This document shows positions 27,470-35,109 of a stretch of 64,000 nucleotides of DNA, piece by piece. Made by a program: the position numbers and the translations under genes. Every line of letters begins with the position of its first letter. Positions within the stretch are counted from its first letter, which is position 1. This DNA comes from Draconibacterium orientale. Lineage in GTDB: Bacteria; Bacteroidota; Bacteroidia; Bacteroidales; Prolixibacteraceae. Where the stretch lies: positions 2,170,001-2,234,000 of the forward strand of contig NZ_CP007451.1 in NCBI RefSeq assembly GCF_000626635.1, written 5' to 3'. The notes under the pieces are model-generated. The model saw only the letters and a list, made by a program, of their open reading frames with translations, made no database searches and was not told the DNA's origin.

Positions 27470-27523
27470 TTTCTCCTCCTGACAGGAGGAGAGGTATCCG
27501 TCGGCTGACGGATGAGGTGGTGT
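27470..27523. repeat. Solo DUF559-cassette end
   Basis: TTTCTCCTCCTGACAGGAGG is followed by GAGAGG, a stem TCCGTCGGCTGACGGA, then TGAGGTGGTGT. This is a complete two-hairpin end without a DUF559 gene; the second stem differs in sequence from that in cassette 1 but keeps its pairing. Confidence 0.75.
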
Positions 27524-27590
27524 ATTCTACCGTAACAATCTTACCCTCCCGATAGAAATTGTCTTACGTATGATTATCCTTCCAAAACGT

Positions 27591-27821
27591 CAGATAGTCA
27601 TCATCTTTTAGAAGATATACTTCATTTTCCATAAGATAGCCTCCGTCTGATAGAAGATAATCGTGAAAAACCATCAGCGAAAGCAGATCTTCCATAAGAT
27701 GATGATGCGCTGATGCCCGATAGCCTTTCGCTGGCATAAGAGGAAGGCCATCGGGCACAAGATAATGGCGATCTTCCATAAGATAATCGTTCGCTGCCGT
27801 CAGATGATGATGATCTTTTGG
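27591..27821 (-). repeat. Eleven-unit degenerate 21-bp tandem repeat, open as a heptapeptide repeat
   Basis: Eleven units of 21 bp with no stop on the minus strand, reading as heptapeptides such as MEDRHYL, MENEVYL, LSDGGYL, LKDDDYL and TAANDYL (pattern x-x-D/N-x-x-Y-L). Within this open frame the ATG at 27779 would give a 71-residue product ending ...TFWKDNHT at 27564. There is no recognised family and no clear ribosome site. It may be a repetitive DNA element or a remnant of a repeat protein. The surrounding gap (27524-27991) has no other gene. Confidence 0.6.
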
Positions 27822-27991
27822 TGGCGAATTGTTCTGTAACCCTTATTTAATGTGGGATTTGGGAAGATTATCTGTCGGAGAAGTTTGCAAGAGAAGAGGT
27901 TGAAAAATTTGCAATGTTTGTTAGCCTGCATTTGTACCACTACTTTTATTCTAATTGCTTTTACTATTTTTGGAATCTTCATACTTACCTA

Positions 27992-29470
27992 ATGGGAATT
28001 ATTATAAAACAATCAATAAAAGGGGCAATCTGGTCGTACTTGGGCGTGGGAGTTGGGTTTGTCACTACTGCATATTTGTATCCGAATTACCTTACGCCGG
28101 AAATTGTGGGTCTGTTTGCCTTGCTGCTGGCCTGGTCGAACTTGTTTGCATCATTTTCGGCCCTGGGATTTCATGGTGTAACGGCCCGTTTGTTTCCGCG
28201 CTTTCGCGATAAAGAGAAGGGACATAACGGCTTTCTGTTTATCGCTTTAATGGTTATGCTTACCGGCTTTGTTTTATTCCTAATAGCTTTTTTATTTTTA
28301 CGTCCCTGGCTGGTGGAAAGTAACCTCGAAAAATCGGCTTTGTTCGCCCACTATGTTGATTTGCTGGTGCCGTTAACCTTTCTGGCACTTGTTTTTGCCT
28401 TTCTCGATGGTTTTACTAAAATGTTGTACAACGCCGTATTGGGAGCACTGCTAACCGAATTTGTGCAGCGTGTATTAATTCTACTGCTATTGTTGCTTTA
28501 CATCTTTGGATGGCTTACACCAAATGCACTGATTCTTGCCTACGCCGGGGCCATCGGTTTAAAAGGAGTCTTTATCTTTTTTTATCTCTTGTTTCGGAAA
28601 GAACTAAACTTTCGGCCACAACTTAATTTTATTGATCAAGGCCTGAAGCGAGAAATGGTGACCGTGGCCATTTTTAGTGTATTGACTGGTATTAGCGGCA
28701 CCATCGTTTTTCAAATCGATAAGATTATCATTAACCAGGTAATGGGGCTAAGCGCAACAGGTGTTTATACCATTGCCTTTTATTTTGGAACGCTGGTAGT
28801 AATACCATCGCGCACCTTGTTAAGGATTTCGGGAACCTTAATTGCCGATGCGTTTAAAAATAACGACCTTAAAACGATAGAAGATATCTACCATAAAAGC
28901 TGTTTAAATCAGTTTATTATAGCCGCTTTTTTGTTTGGAGGCATTTGGATTAACATTGATAATATTCTTGAAATCCTTGGCCCCGATTATGCGGGTGGCA
29001 AATGGGTGATCTTTTTTATTGGGCTGGCGTATGTTATTGATATGGCTACCGGGGCAAACGGTAATGTTATCAGTTATTCGAAGTACTACCGTATGACGCT
29101 TTGGTTGTGGCTATCTCTGGTTGTTGTAATGATTATTTTAATGCTCTTATTTATTCCGGCTTGGGGGATTAGTGGAGCCGCAGCCGCTATAACTCTAACA
29201 TTTCTCTTAAATAATTTCATGAAGTTTATTTATGTAAAAGTAAAATTGGGGATGCAGCCCTTTACCTTAAAGTTTCTTACTGTTGTTCTGGTATTTGCAC
29301 TTTCCTGGGGGGCATCATTTCTGATTCCGCAGCTCGATTTAATTCCCGATATTTTACTTCGAAGTGCGGTGTTTTCCATGGTTTATTTATTTCTTACTTA
29401 TTTTCTGAAAATCTCAGAAGATATTGATGGTTTGGTTAAAAGAATTATTGATAGAATAACTATTGTCTGA
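27992..29470 (+). CDS. Polysaccharide flippase, Wzx/MOP superfamily
   Basis: A 492-residue membrane protein with about 12-14 helices, of the oligosaccharide flippase family (polysaccharide_synt/MATE-like). It starts KQSIKGAIWSYLGVGVGFVT, the typical first helix with a basic cytoplasmic lead, and has 'Q-I-D-K-I-I-I-N' (VFQIDKIIINQVMGLSATG) after the midpoint, a hallmark of Wzx-type proteins. It would move lipid-linked repeat units across the inner membrane for Wzy-dependent assembly. I prefer the ATG at 27992; an open frame from 27914 adds only an aromatic-rich leader. A Wzy polymerase is not evident nearby. Confidence 0.88.
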   Translation: MGIIIKQSIKGAIWSYLGVGVGFVTTAYLYPNYLTPEIVGLFALLLAWSNLFASFSALGFHGVTARLFPRFRDKEKGHNGFLFIALMVMLTGFVLFLIAFLFLRPWLVESNLEKSALFAHYVDLLVPLTFLALVFAFLDGFTKMLYNAVLGALLTEFVQRVLILLLLLLYIFGWLTPNALILAYAGAIGLKGVFIFFYLLFRKELNFRPQLNFIDQGLKREMVTVAIFSVLTGISGTIVFQIDKIIINQVMGLSATGVYTIAFYFGTLVVIPSRTLLRISGTLIADAFKNNDLKTIEDIYHKSCLNQFIIAAFLFGGIWINIDNILEILGPDYAGGKWVIFFIGLAYVIDMATGANGNVISYSKYYRMTLWLWLSLVVVMIILMLLFIPAWGISGAAAAITLTFLLNNFMKFIYVKVKLGMQPFTLKFLTVVLVFALSWGASFLIPQLDLIPDILLRSAVFSMVYLFLTYFLKISEDIDGLVKRIIDRITIV

Positions 29471-29477
29471 TGTTTAG

Positions 29478-29698
29478 TTTTTTTGGAGGATAGTGTTGGT
29501 TGAAAAGGAGGATGAAATGATTGGGAAGAAGCAATTGATTGAAAAGAATGCTGTTATATTACCGGAAATTGAAATGGGAGATAATAAGCTGTTGGGTACT
29601 GGATCAGTTTTGTAAAAAGTATAAAAAAAGGTTTTTGTATCATTGTAGGGAGTTCTGGGGAAGTGATTGAGAAAGTACTTGTTGATGATAATTAGTGT
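29478..29698 (+). pseudogene. Remnant of a hexapeptide-repeat acyltransferase (3' end)
   Basis: The plus strand from about 29478 reads as an acyltransferase tail: IGKKQLIEKNAVILPEIEMG, then DNKLLGTGSVL, a TAA stop at about 29613, and without a frame change KSIKKGFCIIVGSSGEVIEK. In functional maltose/galactoside acetyltransferase-like proteins the join reads 'GAGSVVTKSIPDN...IVVGNPAKVIKK', so the stop replaces one residue within the motif. The 5' two-thirds of the gene are missing. It is a decayed relative of the sugar O-acetyltransferases often found in O-antigen loci. Confidence 0.75.
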
Positions 29699-29707
29699 CG
29701 CAAAAAT

Positions 29708-30742
29708 ATGAAAGTTATATACATCTGTTACCAAGATTTTTCAGATTTTACGAGTGGGTCAAAAGTACGTCCTTATAAAGTTTATAAGACTTTTTTAGAA
29801 AAGGGGGATGACGTTATTTTAATAAACGGAAGGATTAAGCAAAGGCTAAAATTGTTTTTTTCTTTACTTAAAAGTAAAGCATATAGAAATGCCGATTACT
29901 GTTATGTAGAGCCTTCTACTTATCCAGCAAATCCGCTGGACTATATTATGTTCTTTTATTTCAAATATAAGAATATCCCAATGGGTTATTTTTACCGGGA
30001 CATGTATTACCGTTTTCCTGATTTATTTAAACTGGAAGGATTGAATAAGCATATCTTGTTATTGCGATATAAATTTGATTTAGTTTTATTTAAAAGATTA
30101 TTCAAAGTTGTGTTCTTTCCTTCTCAACTAATGGCCAGTTATTTCAAATTTAAAGTAAAAGTGCCATTACCTCCGGCAGGCAATCTTGAATTTGAAGGGG
30201 ATGAGGAGTTTTACCATTCGATAATTTACGTTGGAGGAATTAACAATATGCTGGGATCCAGGATCTTGCTTGAGGCTATGGATTTAGTAAATAATCAAGG
30301 TAAAAAACTACAACTAAATCTAATTTGTAGAGATCAGGATACAAAAGATATTAGTGAATACCATAACAAGAGTTGGTTAAATGTTCTTCATCTTAGTGGT
30401 GATCATTTAAAAGAAATTTATAATAAATCAGATTTTGCTATAATACCAAGAAAGAGGAATCCATATTTCGATTTTTCAATGCCTGTTAAGTTACTTGAAT
30501 ATATGTCTTACGGTAAGCCGATGGTTGTTACAGATTGTACTGAAATGGCCAATTTTGTGCAAAGAAACGAGATCGGAATTGTTGCGGAAGATAATGCTGA
30601 GAGTTTGGCGAGGTCAATAATTGAATTATCTGACAGTCCCGAAAAGCTTAATAAGTTTCGAAAAAATATTAGGCAATCATTACTGTCTGAAAATTTGTGG
30701 AAACATAGAATAAATACGATTGAAGAAGCTCTTCTATCTTAG
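29708..30742 (+). CDS. Glycosyltransferase, GT4-like
   Basis: A 344-residue GT-B protein with weak N-terminal and clear C-terminal features: IYVGGINNMLGSRILLEAMD starts the second Rossmann domain, and FDFSMPVKLLEYMSYGKPMV matches the GT4 'P-x-K-x-x-E-y-x-a-x-G-k-P-v' nucleotide-sugar site with its Glu. It would add a sugar to a lipid-linked glycan in the cytoplasm. The gene is markedly AT rich compared with the wbp genes on either side, suggesting recent acquisition along with the next gene. The donor and acceptor cannot be read from sequence. Confidence 0.85.
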   Translation: MKVIYICYQDFSDFTSGSKVRPYKVYKTFLEKGDDVILINGRIKQRLKLFFSLLKSKAYRNADYCYVEPSTYPANPLDYIMFFYFKYKNIPMGYFYRDMYYRFPDLFKLEGLNKHILLLRYKFDLVLFKRLFKVVFFPSQLMASYFKFKVKVPLPPAGNLEFEGDEEFYHSIIYVGGINNMLGSRILLEAMDLVNNQGKKLQLNLICRDQDTKDISEYHNKSWLNVLHLSGDHLKEIYNKSDFAIIPRKRNPYFDFSMPVKLLEYMSYGKPMVVTDCTEMANFVQRNEIGIVAEDNAESLARSIIELSDSPEKLNKFRKNIRQSLLSENLWKHRINTIEEALLS

Positions 30743-30746
30743 TTGA

Positions 30747-31746
30747 TTATATTATGTCATAGATACTTTTCTTTCTATATTCTAATTTGAAGTCAGAAAG
30801 AATCTGATGCTTACTATTACATTTTGGAACTATACTAAGTATTAATAAATCATGAATGGCGTTGACTATATTTTCAATATTACGTTTAACAATAACTCCT
30901 GAGCTACTAACAATTTCTGGTAATCCTCCTACGTTTGTCACAACCGGAATACATCCGAAATACATGGCTTCGGCTAGTGCCATGCCAAAAGACTCGGAAC
31001 GCGACAACTGGCAGTAAATTTTTGCTTTTTGGTAATAGGCAACAAGTTCCGGATGAGGAATCTTCTCTTTTATTGTTAGGTTGTCAGGCAAATTATTTAG
31101 CAAATGTGCCAGTTTTTCCGAGTTTAATCCAATAATAAGGAATTTGTATTGCGGAAGTAGCCGGGCTACTTCAATAAAGGTATCAATTCCTTTGATGTAA
31201 AATGTCTGTTCTTTTTCAATAAGACCAACTGTAACAATTAAGTTTTCTTTTTTTGATAATCTCCTTCGCAGCATTTTTATCAAGGGAAACACAATTATAA
31301 ATTAGCTCCGTATTTGCTTTTGGGGCTATCCAGTTTACTTTTCGATCCACGTATTTGGAAACTGTAAGGTTCACGGAAGAATGGTTCATGGAATATAACG
31401 AAAAAAAACCTCTTAATTTGGAGGTAAAAACTCCATAAGCTAAGTGTTGTATTCTGGCTACATCGTAACCTCCAATTACCACAAAGGACTTTTTCTTGAA
31501 AACCATGGAAAATAAAACCGGCAAGAAGGAATGATAGTCAGCAAACCATATATAAGCTGCATCGAATTTTCGAATATGGAATAACAAAAAAAAGAACTGT
31601 TTCAGAAACTCCAGCAAGTTTCGATAAAGTCCTTTTACCGGTTTATATTGGTACTTCTCAACATGGTACCTTTCAGACAAAATCTCATGGTCTGTTTTTA
31701 CGAAAGTGGAGAAGTTTGTGTAAACCAGCAGAATATTTTTTTTCAT
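30747..31746 (-). pseudogene. GT4 glycosyltransferase split by a +1 shift in a 7-base A run
   Basis: The N-terminal half (MKKNILLVYTNFSTFVKTD onward, 31746 to about 31250) and the C-terminal half (IVTVGLIEKEQTFYIKGID onward, to 30747) are in different frames. Removing one A from the run of seven (31248-31254) fuses them as ...EIIKKENLIVTVGLIEKE, giving about 332 residues. The C half has the complete GT4 site QLSRSESFGMALAEAMYFG and PVVTNVGGLPEIV, so the break is the only defect I can see. It might be a true pseudogene, a slippage-controlled gene or a sequence error. Like its neighbour, it is AT rich. It converges with 29708 with only 4 bp between stops. Confidence 0.8.
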
Positions 31747-31769
31747 TCAAGGAAACATTAAAAATGTTG

Positions 31770-31777
31770 TACTTTTG
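31770..31777 (+). promoter_or_regulatory. Candidate -7 element for wbp module B
   Basis: TACTTTTG is an exact TAnnTTTG match 23 nt before the wbpI-type start. No good -33 TTG is seen at the standard spacing. Confidence 0.4.
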
Positions 31778-31800
31778 ATGTTCTACAAAGGTAATAATTC

Positions 31801-32883
31801 ATGCTAAAGATACTCACGATAGTAGGCGCCCGGCCACAATTTGTAAAAGCAGCAGCTTTAAGCAGGGCATTAAAAAAACAGGGCATTAAAGAGGTGTTGG
31901 TACATACCGGCCAGCATTTCGATAAAAATATGGCCGAAATATTTTTTACCGAGATGGAAATTCCCGAGCCGAAATATAACCTGGGCATTAATTCGCTTTC
32001 GCATGGAGCCATGACCGGCCGTATGCTGGAAGAAATTGAAAAGGTATTGCTGGTGGAAAAACCTTCGGTGGTTGTTGTGTTTGGCGATACCAATTCGACG
32101 ATTGCCGGGGCTTTGGCGGCCAGCAAACTGCATATTCCTGTTGCCCATGTGGAGGCCGGATTACGAAGTTTTAATATGCATATGCCCGAGGAAGTGAATC
32201 GTATTTTAACCGATCGTATCTCCGATTTTCTTTTTTGCCCTACCGAAACAGCTGTTAAAAATCTGCATAACGAGGGGTTTAGTAATTTTAATTGTAAAGT
32301 TGAGAACATTGGAGATGTAATGTACGATGTAGCCATGTATTATAGTCAAACATCGGAAAATAAATCGACTATAATAGAGGACTTAAACCTGAAAGACAAA
32401 CCGTTTATTCTGGCAACACTGCACCGCCAGGAAAATACCGACGATTTAAATCGCTTAAATGCAATAATTGAAGCATTTAACAATCTAACCGATAAGTTTC
32501 ATATCGTTTTACCCTTACATCCACGTACAAAAAATATTATCGAAAGAGAAAATATCAAGTTAGCTTTTCAGCCCATTCAACCGGTTGGCTATTTCGATAT
32601 GATAGAATTGCTTAAAAACTGCAACATGGTGGTATCCGATAGTGGAGGCCTGCAAAAAGAGGCTTTCTTTTTTAAGAAACATTGTTTGGTTACACGCGAT
32701 GAAACGGAATGGACTGAACTGGTTGACCTGAATTATAACTTTATGGTGGGAGCAAACCGCGAAGCAATAGAACAAAAAGCGATTGAACTTGCAAATGTTA
32801 GCAGCAAGTTTAATGAAAAGCCATACGGCGATGGTAATGCTGCCGAAAAAATTGCCAGCTATTTAAAGAATAATCTGGCGTAA
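31801..32883 (+). CDS. wbpI: Non-hydrolysing UDP-sugar 2-epimerase (WbpI-like)
   Basis: A 360-residue UDP-GlcNAc 2-epimerase family enzyme. MLKILTIVGARPQFVKAAAL is the family start, VVVFGDTNSTIAGALAA and HVEAGLRSFNMHMPEE surround the substrate pocket, and VSDSGGLQKEAFF is the UDP-binding loop. Such enzymes are WecB (UDP-GlcNAc) or WbpI (UDP-2,3-diacetamido glucuronate); the location at the head of a WbpE-D-A-B operon supports WbpI, which would give UDP-ManNAc(3NAc)A. There is no second copy in module A, so module A either shares this enzyme or stops at the gluco form. Confidence 0.88.
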   Translation: MLKILTIVGARPQFVKAAALSRALKKQGIKEVLVHTGQHFDKNMAEIFFTEMEIPEPKYNLGINSLSHGAMTGRMLEEIEKVLLVEKPSVVVVFGDTNSTIAGALAASKLHIPVAHVEAGLRSFNMHMPEEVNRILTDRISDFLFCPTETAVKNLHNEGFSNFNCKVENIGDVMYDVAMYYSQTSENKSTIIEDLNLKDKPFILATLHRQENTDDLNRLNAIIEAFNNLTDKFHIVLPLHPRTKNIIERENIKLAFQPIQPVGYFDMIELLKNCNMVVSDSGGLQKEAFFFKKHCLVTRDETEWTELVDLNYNFMVGANREAIEQKAIELANVSSKFNEKPYGDGNAAEKIASYLKNNLA

Positions 32884-32893
32884 AAGAATTGAT

Positions 32894-34015
32894 ATGAAAA
32901 CCATACACATGTGCGACCTCTACGGCCAATACCTCACGCTAAAAGAGGAGATCGATGCGGCCATGCAAGACGTAATAAAATCAACCTTATTTATAAAAAG
33001 CGGGAAAGTACTCGATTTTGAGGAAAAACTGGCAACTTATTTAAACACCCATGTAATTAGCTGTGGAAATGGTACCGATGCCTTACAAATGGCCTATATG
33101 GCCCTCGGCTTAAAGCCAGGCGATGAGGTGATTACAACACCCTTTACTTTTGTGGCAACGGTTGAAACGGCTGTGCTAATGGGATTAAAACCGGTTTTTG
33201 TTGATGTTGACCCGGGCACGTTTAATATGGATGTCAATCAGCTTGAAGCTTTGATTACCCCAAAAACAAAAGCTATTGTTCCGGTGCATTTGTTTGGGCA
33301 GTGTGCCAATTTAGAAGCGGTTATGGGCATTGCCCAAAAACACAATCTGTATGTAATTGAAGATGCCTGCCAGGCCCTGGGAACCGATTATATTTTTAAA
33401 AATGGGACAAAACAAAAAGCCGGCACTATTGGAGCTATTGGTTGTAATTCGTTCTTCCCCTCGAAGAATCTTGGTGCTTTTGGCGATGGCGGGGCTGTTT
33501 ATGCAAAAGATGAAGAATTGGCGGGTATTATAAGGTCGATTGCCAACCACGGCATGAAAGCCAAATACCAATACGAACGCATTGGTGTAAATTCGCGTTT
33601 AGACAGTATTCAGGCCGCTATTCTTGAGGTGAAGCTAAAGTATTTCGATAAGCATATAAAAGCCCGTCAGGAGGCAGCAGCATATTACGATGAACATCTT
33701 TCGGAGTTGGAAGGAATTGAAATTCCGGAAAGGGTGGAATACAGTACGCACACCTTTCATCAATATACCATTAAAACCGAAAAAAGGGATGAATTACAGG
33801 CTTTTCTGAAATCCAAAGGAATACCATCGATGGTGTATTATCCCGAGGTTTTTCATTTACAGGAAGCGTATAAGTTTTTGGGGTATAAGGAAGGTGATTT
33901 CCCGGTGAGTGAACGATTAACAAAAATAGTTTTATCGTTGCCTATGCATACTGAATTGGATGAGGAGCAGCTGGAGTATATCGTCGGAAACACTAAAGAA
34001 TTTTTTAGTCGTTAA
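32894..34015 (+). CDS. wbpE: UDP-sugar 3-aminotransferase, WbpE/DegT family (module B)
   Basis: A 373-residue PLP aminotransferase, paralogue of the protein at 18003. Lys191 in [18 protein letters not shown] forms the Schiff base, and [11 protein letters not shown] and [14 protein letters not shown] are as in module A. It starts 11 bp after wbpI. Its TAA stop is part of the left arm of a family P palindrome, just as for the module A copy, which means the palindrome insertion or its ancestor has been kept at the wbpE 3' end in both modules. The GxxExxY gene follows here, in contrast to module A. Confidence 0.9.
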   Translation: MKTIHMCDLYGQYLTLKEEIDAAMQDVIKSTLFIKSGKVLDFEEKLATYLNTHVISCGNGTDALQMAYMALGLKPGDEVITTPFTFVATVETAVLMGLKPVFVDVDPGTFNMDVNQLEALITPKTKAIVPVHLFGQCANLEAVMGIAQKHNLYVIEDACQALGTDYIFKNGTKQKAGTIGAIGCNSFFPSKNLGAFGDGGAVYAKDEELAGIIRSIANHGMKAKYQYERIGVNSRLDSIQAAILEVKLKYFDKHIKARQEAAAYYDEHLSELEGIEIPERVEYSTHTFHQYTIKTEKRDELQAFLKSKGIPSMVYYPEVFHLQEAYKFLGYKEGDFPVSERLTKIVLSLPMHTELDEEQLEYIVGNTKEFFSR

Positions 34016-34077
34016 CCGCAGAGACGCGGAGACGCAATGAAAGTACGCATAGCGCCTTAGCGCCTACGCGGTGAAAA
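34012..34077. repeat. GC-rich intergenic palindrome (family P), copy 4
   Basis: Left arm TTAACCGCAGAGACGC then GGAGACGCAATG; right arm AGCGCCTTAGCG, then CCTACGCGGTGAAAAAG. It separates wbpE and the second GxxExxY gene and provides the wbpE stop codon. Confidence 0.85.
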
Positions 34078-34086
34078 AGGAAGAAC

Positions 34087-34473
34087 ATGAATAAAGAAAG
34101 ATACAATCAACTTTCAAAAGAAATTTTAGATGCTTCAATCACTGTTCATAAAGAAATGGGGCCGGGATTGTTGGAATCGGTTTACGAATTTTGTTTGATG
34201 AAAGAATTGGAATTACGCGGTATTGTTGCCAGGAATCAGGTTCCGGTACAATTAATATACAAAGGATATGAATTAAATAAGGATTACCGCATTGATATTT
34301 TGGTAGAAAATGAAGTAATAATAGAACTAAAAGCTGTTGAGGTTTTGTTGCCGGTTCATGAAGCACAAATAATTTCACATTTAAAACTTACTGATAAGCG
34401 ACTTGGATTTTTAATTAATTTTAATGTTCCACTGCTAAAACAAGGGTTTAGAAGATTTGCATATGATTTTTAA
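34087..34473 (+). CDS. GxxExxY family protein (PD-(D/E)xK nuclease-like), copy 2
   Basis: A 128-residue protein with the same motif positions as copy 1: Gly27/Glu30/Tyr33, Asp70, Glu80-x-Lys82 and Gln94. Residues from about 88 to 123 are identical between the copies, including VHEAQIISHLKLTDKRLGFL. It lies between wbpE and wbpD, whereas copy 1 lies between wbpA and wbpB. A full palindrome precedes it; only the right half of one follows (34505-34534). The gene is unlikely to belong to the sugar pathway and is better seen as a guest in the operon. Confidence 0.9.
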   Translation: MNKERYNQLSKEILDASITVHKEMGPGLLESVYEFCLMKELELRGIVARNQVPVQLIYKGYELNKDYRIDILVENEVIIELKAVEVLLPVHEAQIISHLKLTDKRLGFLINFNVPLLKQGFRRFAYDF

Positions 34474-34504
34474 GATGATAATTGTAAAGGCATAATAAAT
34501 TGAA

Positions 34505-34534
34505 CATTGCGCCTTAGCGTCTCAGCGGTAAAAG
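34505..34534. repeat. Half palindrome (family P right arm)
   Basis: TTGCGCCTTAGCGTCTCAGC and the following GGTAAAAG match the right arm of the other copies. The left arm is absent: the 31 bp after the GxxExxY stop (34474-34504) show no AACCGCAGAGACGC word. An upstream TTG here extends the wbpD frame artificially. Confidence 0.75.
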
Positions 34535-34542
34535 AAATAATT

Positions 34543-35109
34543 ATGGAAAGATATTACGCACACGAAACGGCCATCATAGACGAAGGAGCAAGGATTGGCG
34601 AGGGCTCAAAAATATGGCATTTCTGCCATGTAATGGGAAGTGCCGAGATGGGGAAAGACTGCATATTAGGCCAAAATGTTTTTGTTGGCAACAAGGTAAA
34701 GCTGGGCAGTAATGTTAAGGTGCAAAATAATGTTTCGTTATACGAAGGTGTAATTTGTGAAGATGATGTTTTTTGCGGGCCATCGATGGTTTTTACCAAT
34801 GTAATCAATCCGCGAAGCGCCGTTGAGCGAAAAACTGAGTTTAAGCCAACTCTTGTCAGGAAAGGGGCCAGTATTGGTGCCAATGCAACTATTGTGTGTG
34901 GAACTACCTTAGGAGAATATTGCTTTATCGGTGCAGGCGCAGTTATTACAAAAGACGTTAAGCCATTTGCGCTGATGGTTGGTGTTCCTGCAGTGCAAAA
35001 GGGATGGGTAAGCCGGAGTGGTGCGATTTTGGGCGCAGATCTGGTTTGTCCTGAAACCGGAGAAAAGTATAAATTAGCAGGCGATAATTTAGAATTAGTG
35101 AGCGAATGA
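34543..35109 (+). CDS. wbpD: UDP-3-amino sugar N-acetyltransferase, WbpD-like (module B)
   Basis: A 188-residue beta-helix acetyltransferase, equal in length to the module A copy. Hexapeptide rungs include [31 protein letters not shown] and [16 protein letters not shown], and the C-terminus PETGEKYKL is retained. It would use acetyl-CoA to make UDP-GlcNAc(3NAc)A. I use the ATG at 34543, which aligns with [11 protein letters not shown] of copy A. The stop overlaps the wbpA start by 4 bp (ATGA). Confidence 0.9.
   Translation: MERYYAHETAIIDEGARIGEGSKIWHFCHVMGSAEMGKDCILGQNVFVGNKVKLGSNVKVQNNVSLYEGVICEDDVFCGPSMVFTNVINPRSAVERKTEFKPTLVRKGASIGANATIVCGTTLGEYCFIGAGAVITKDVKPFALMVGVPAVQKGWVSRSGAILGADLVCPETGEKYKLAGDNLELVSE

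Noticed and set aside
29474-29734. 86-residue minus-strand frame over the acyltransferase remnant
   Set aside because: It is the antisense of a recognisable decayed acyltransferase and has no family similarity.
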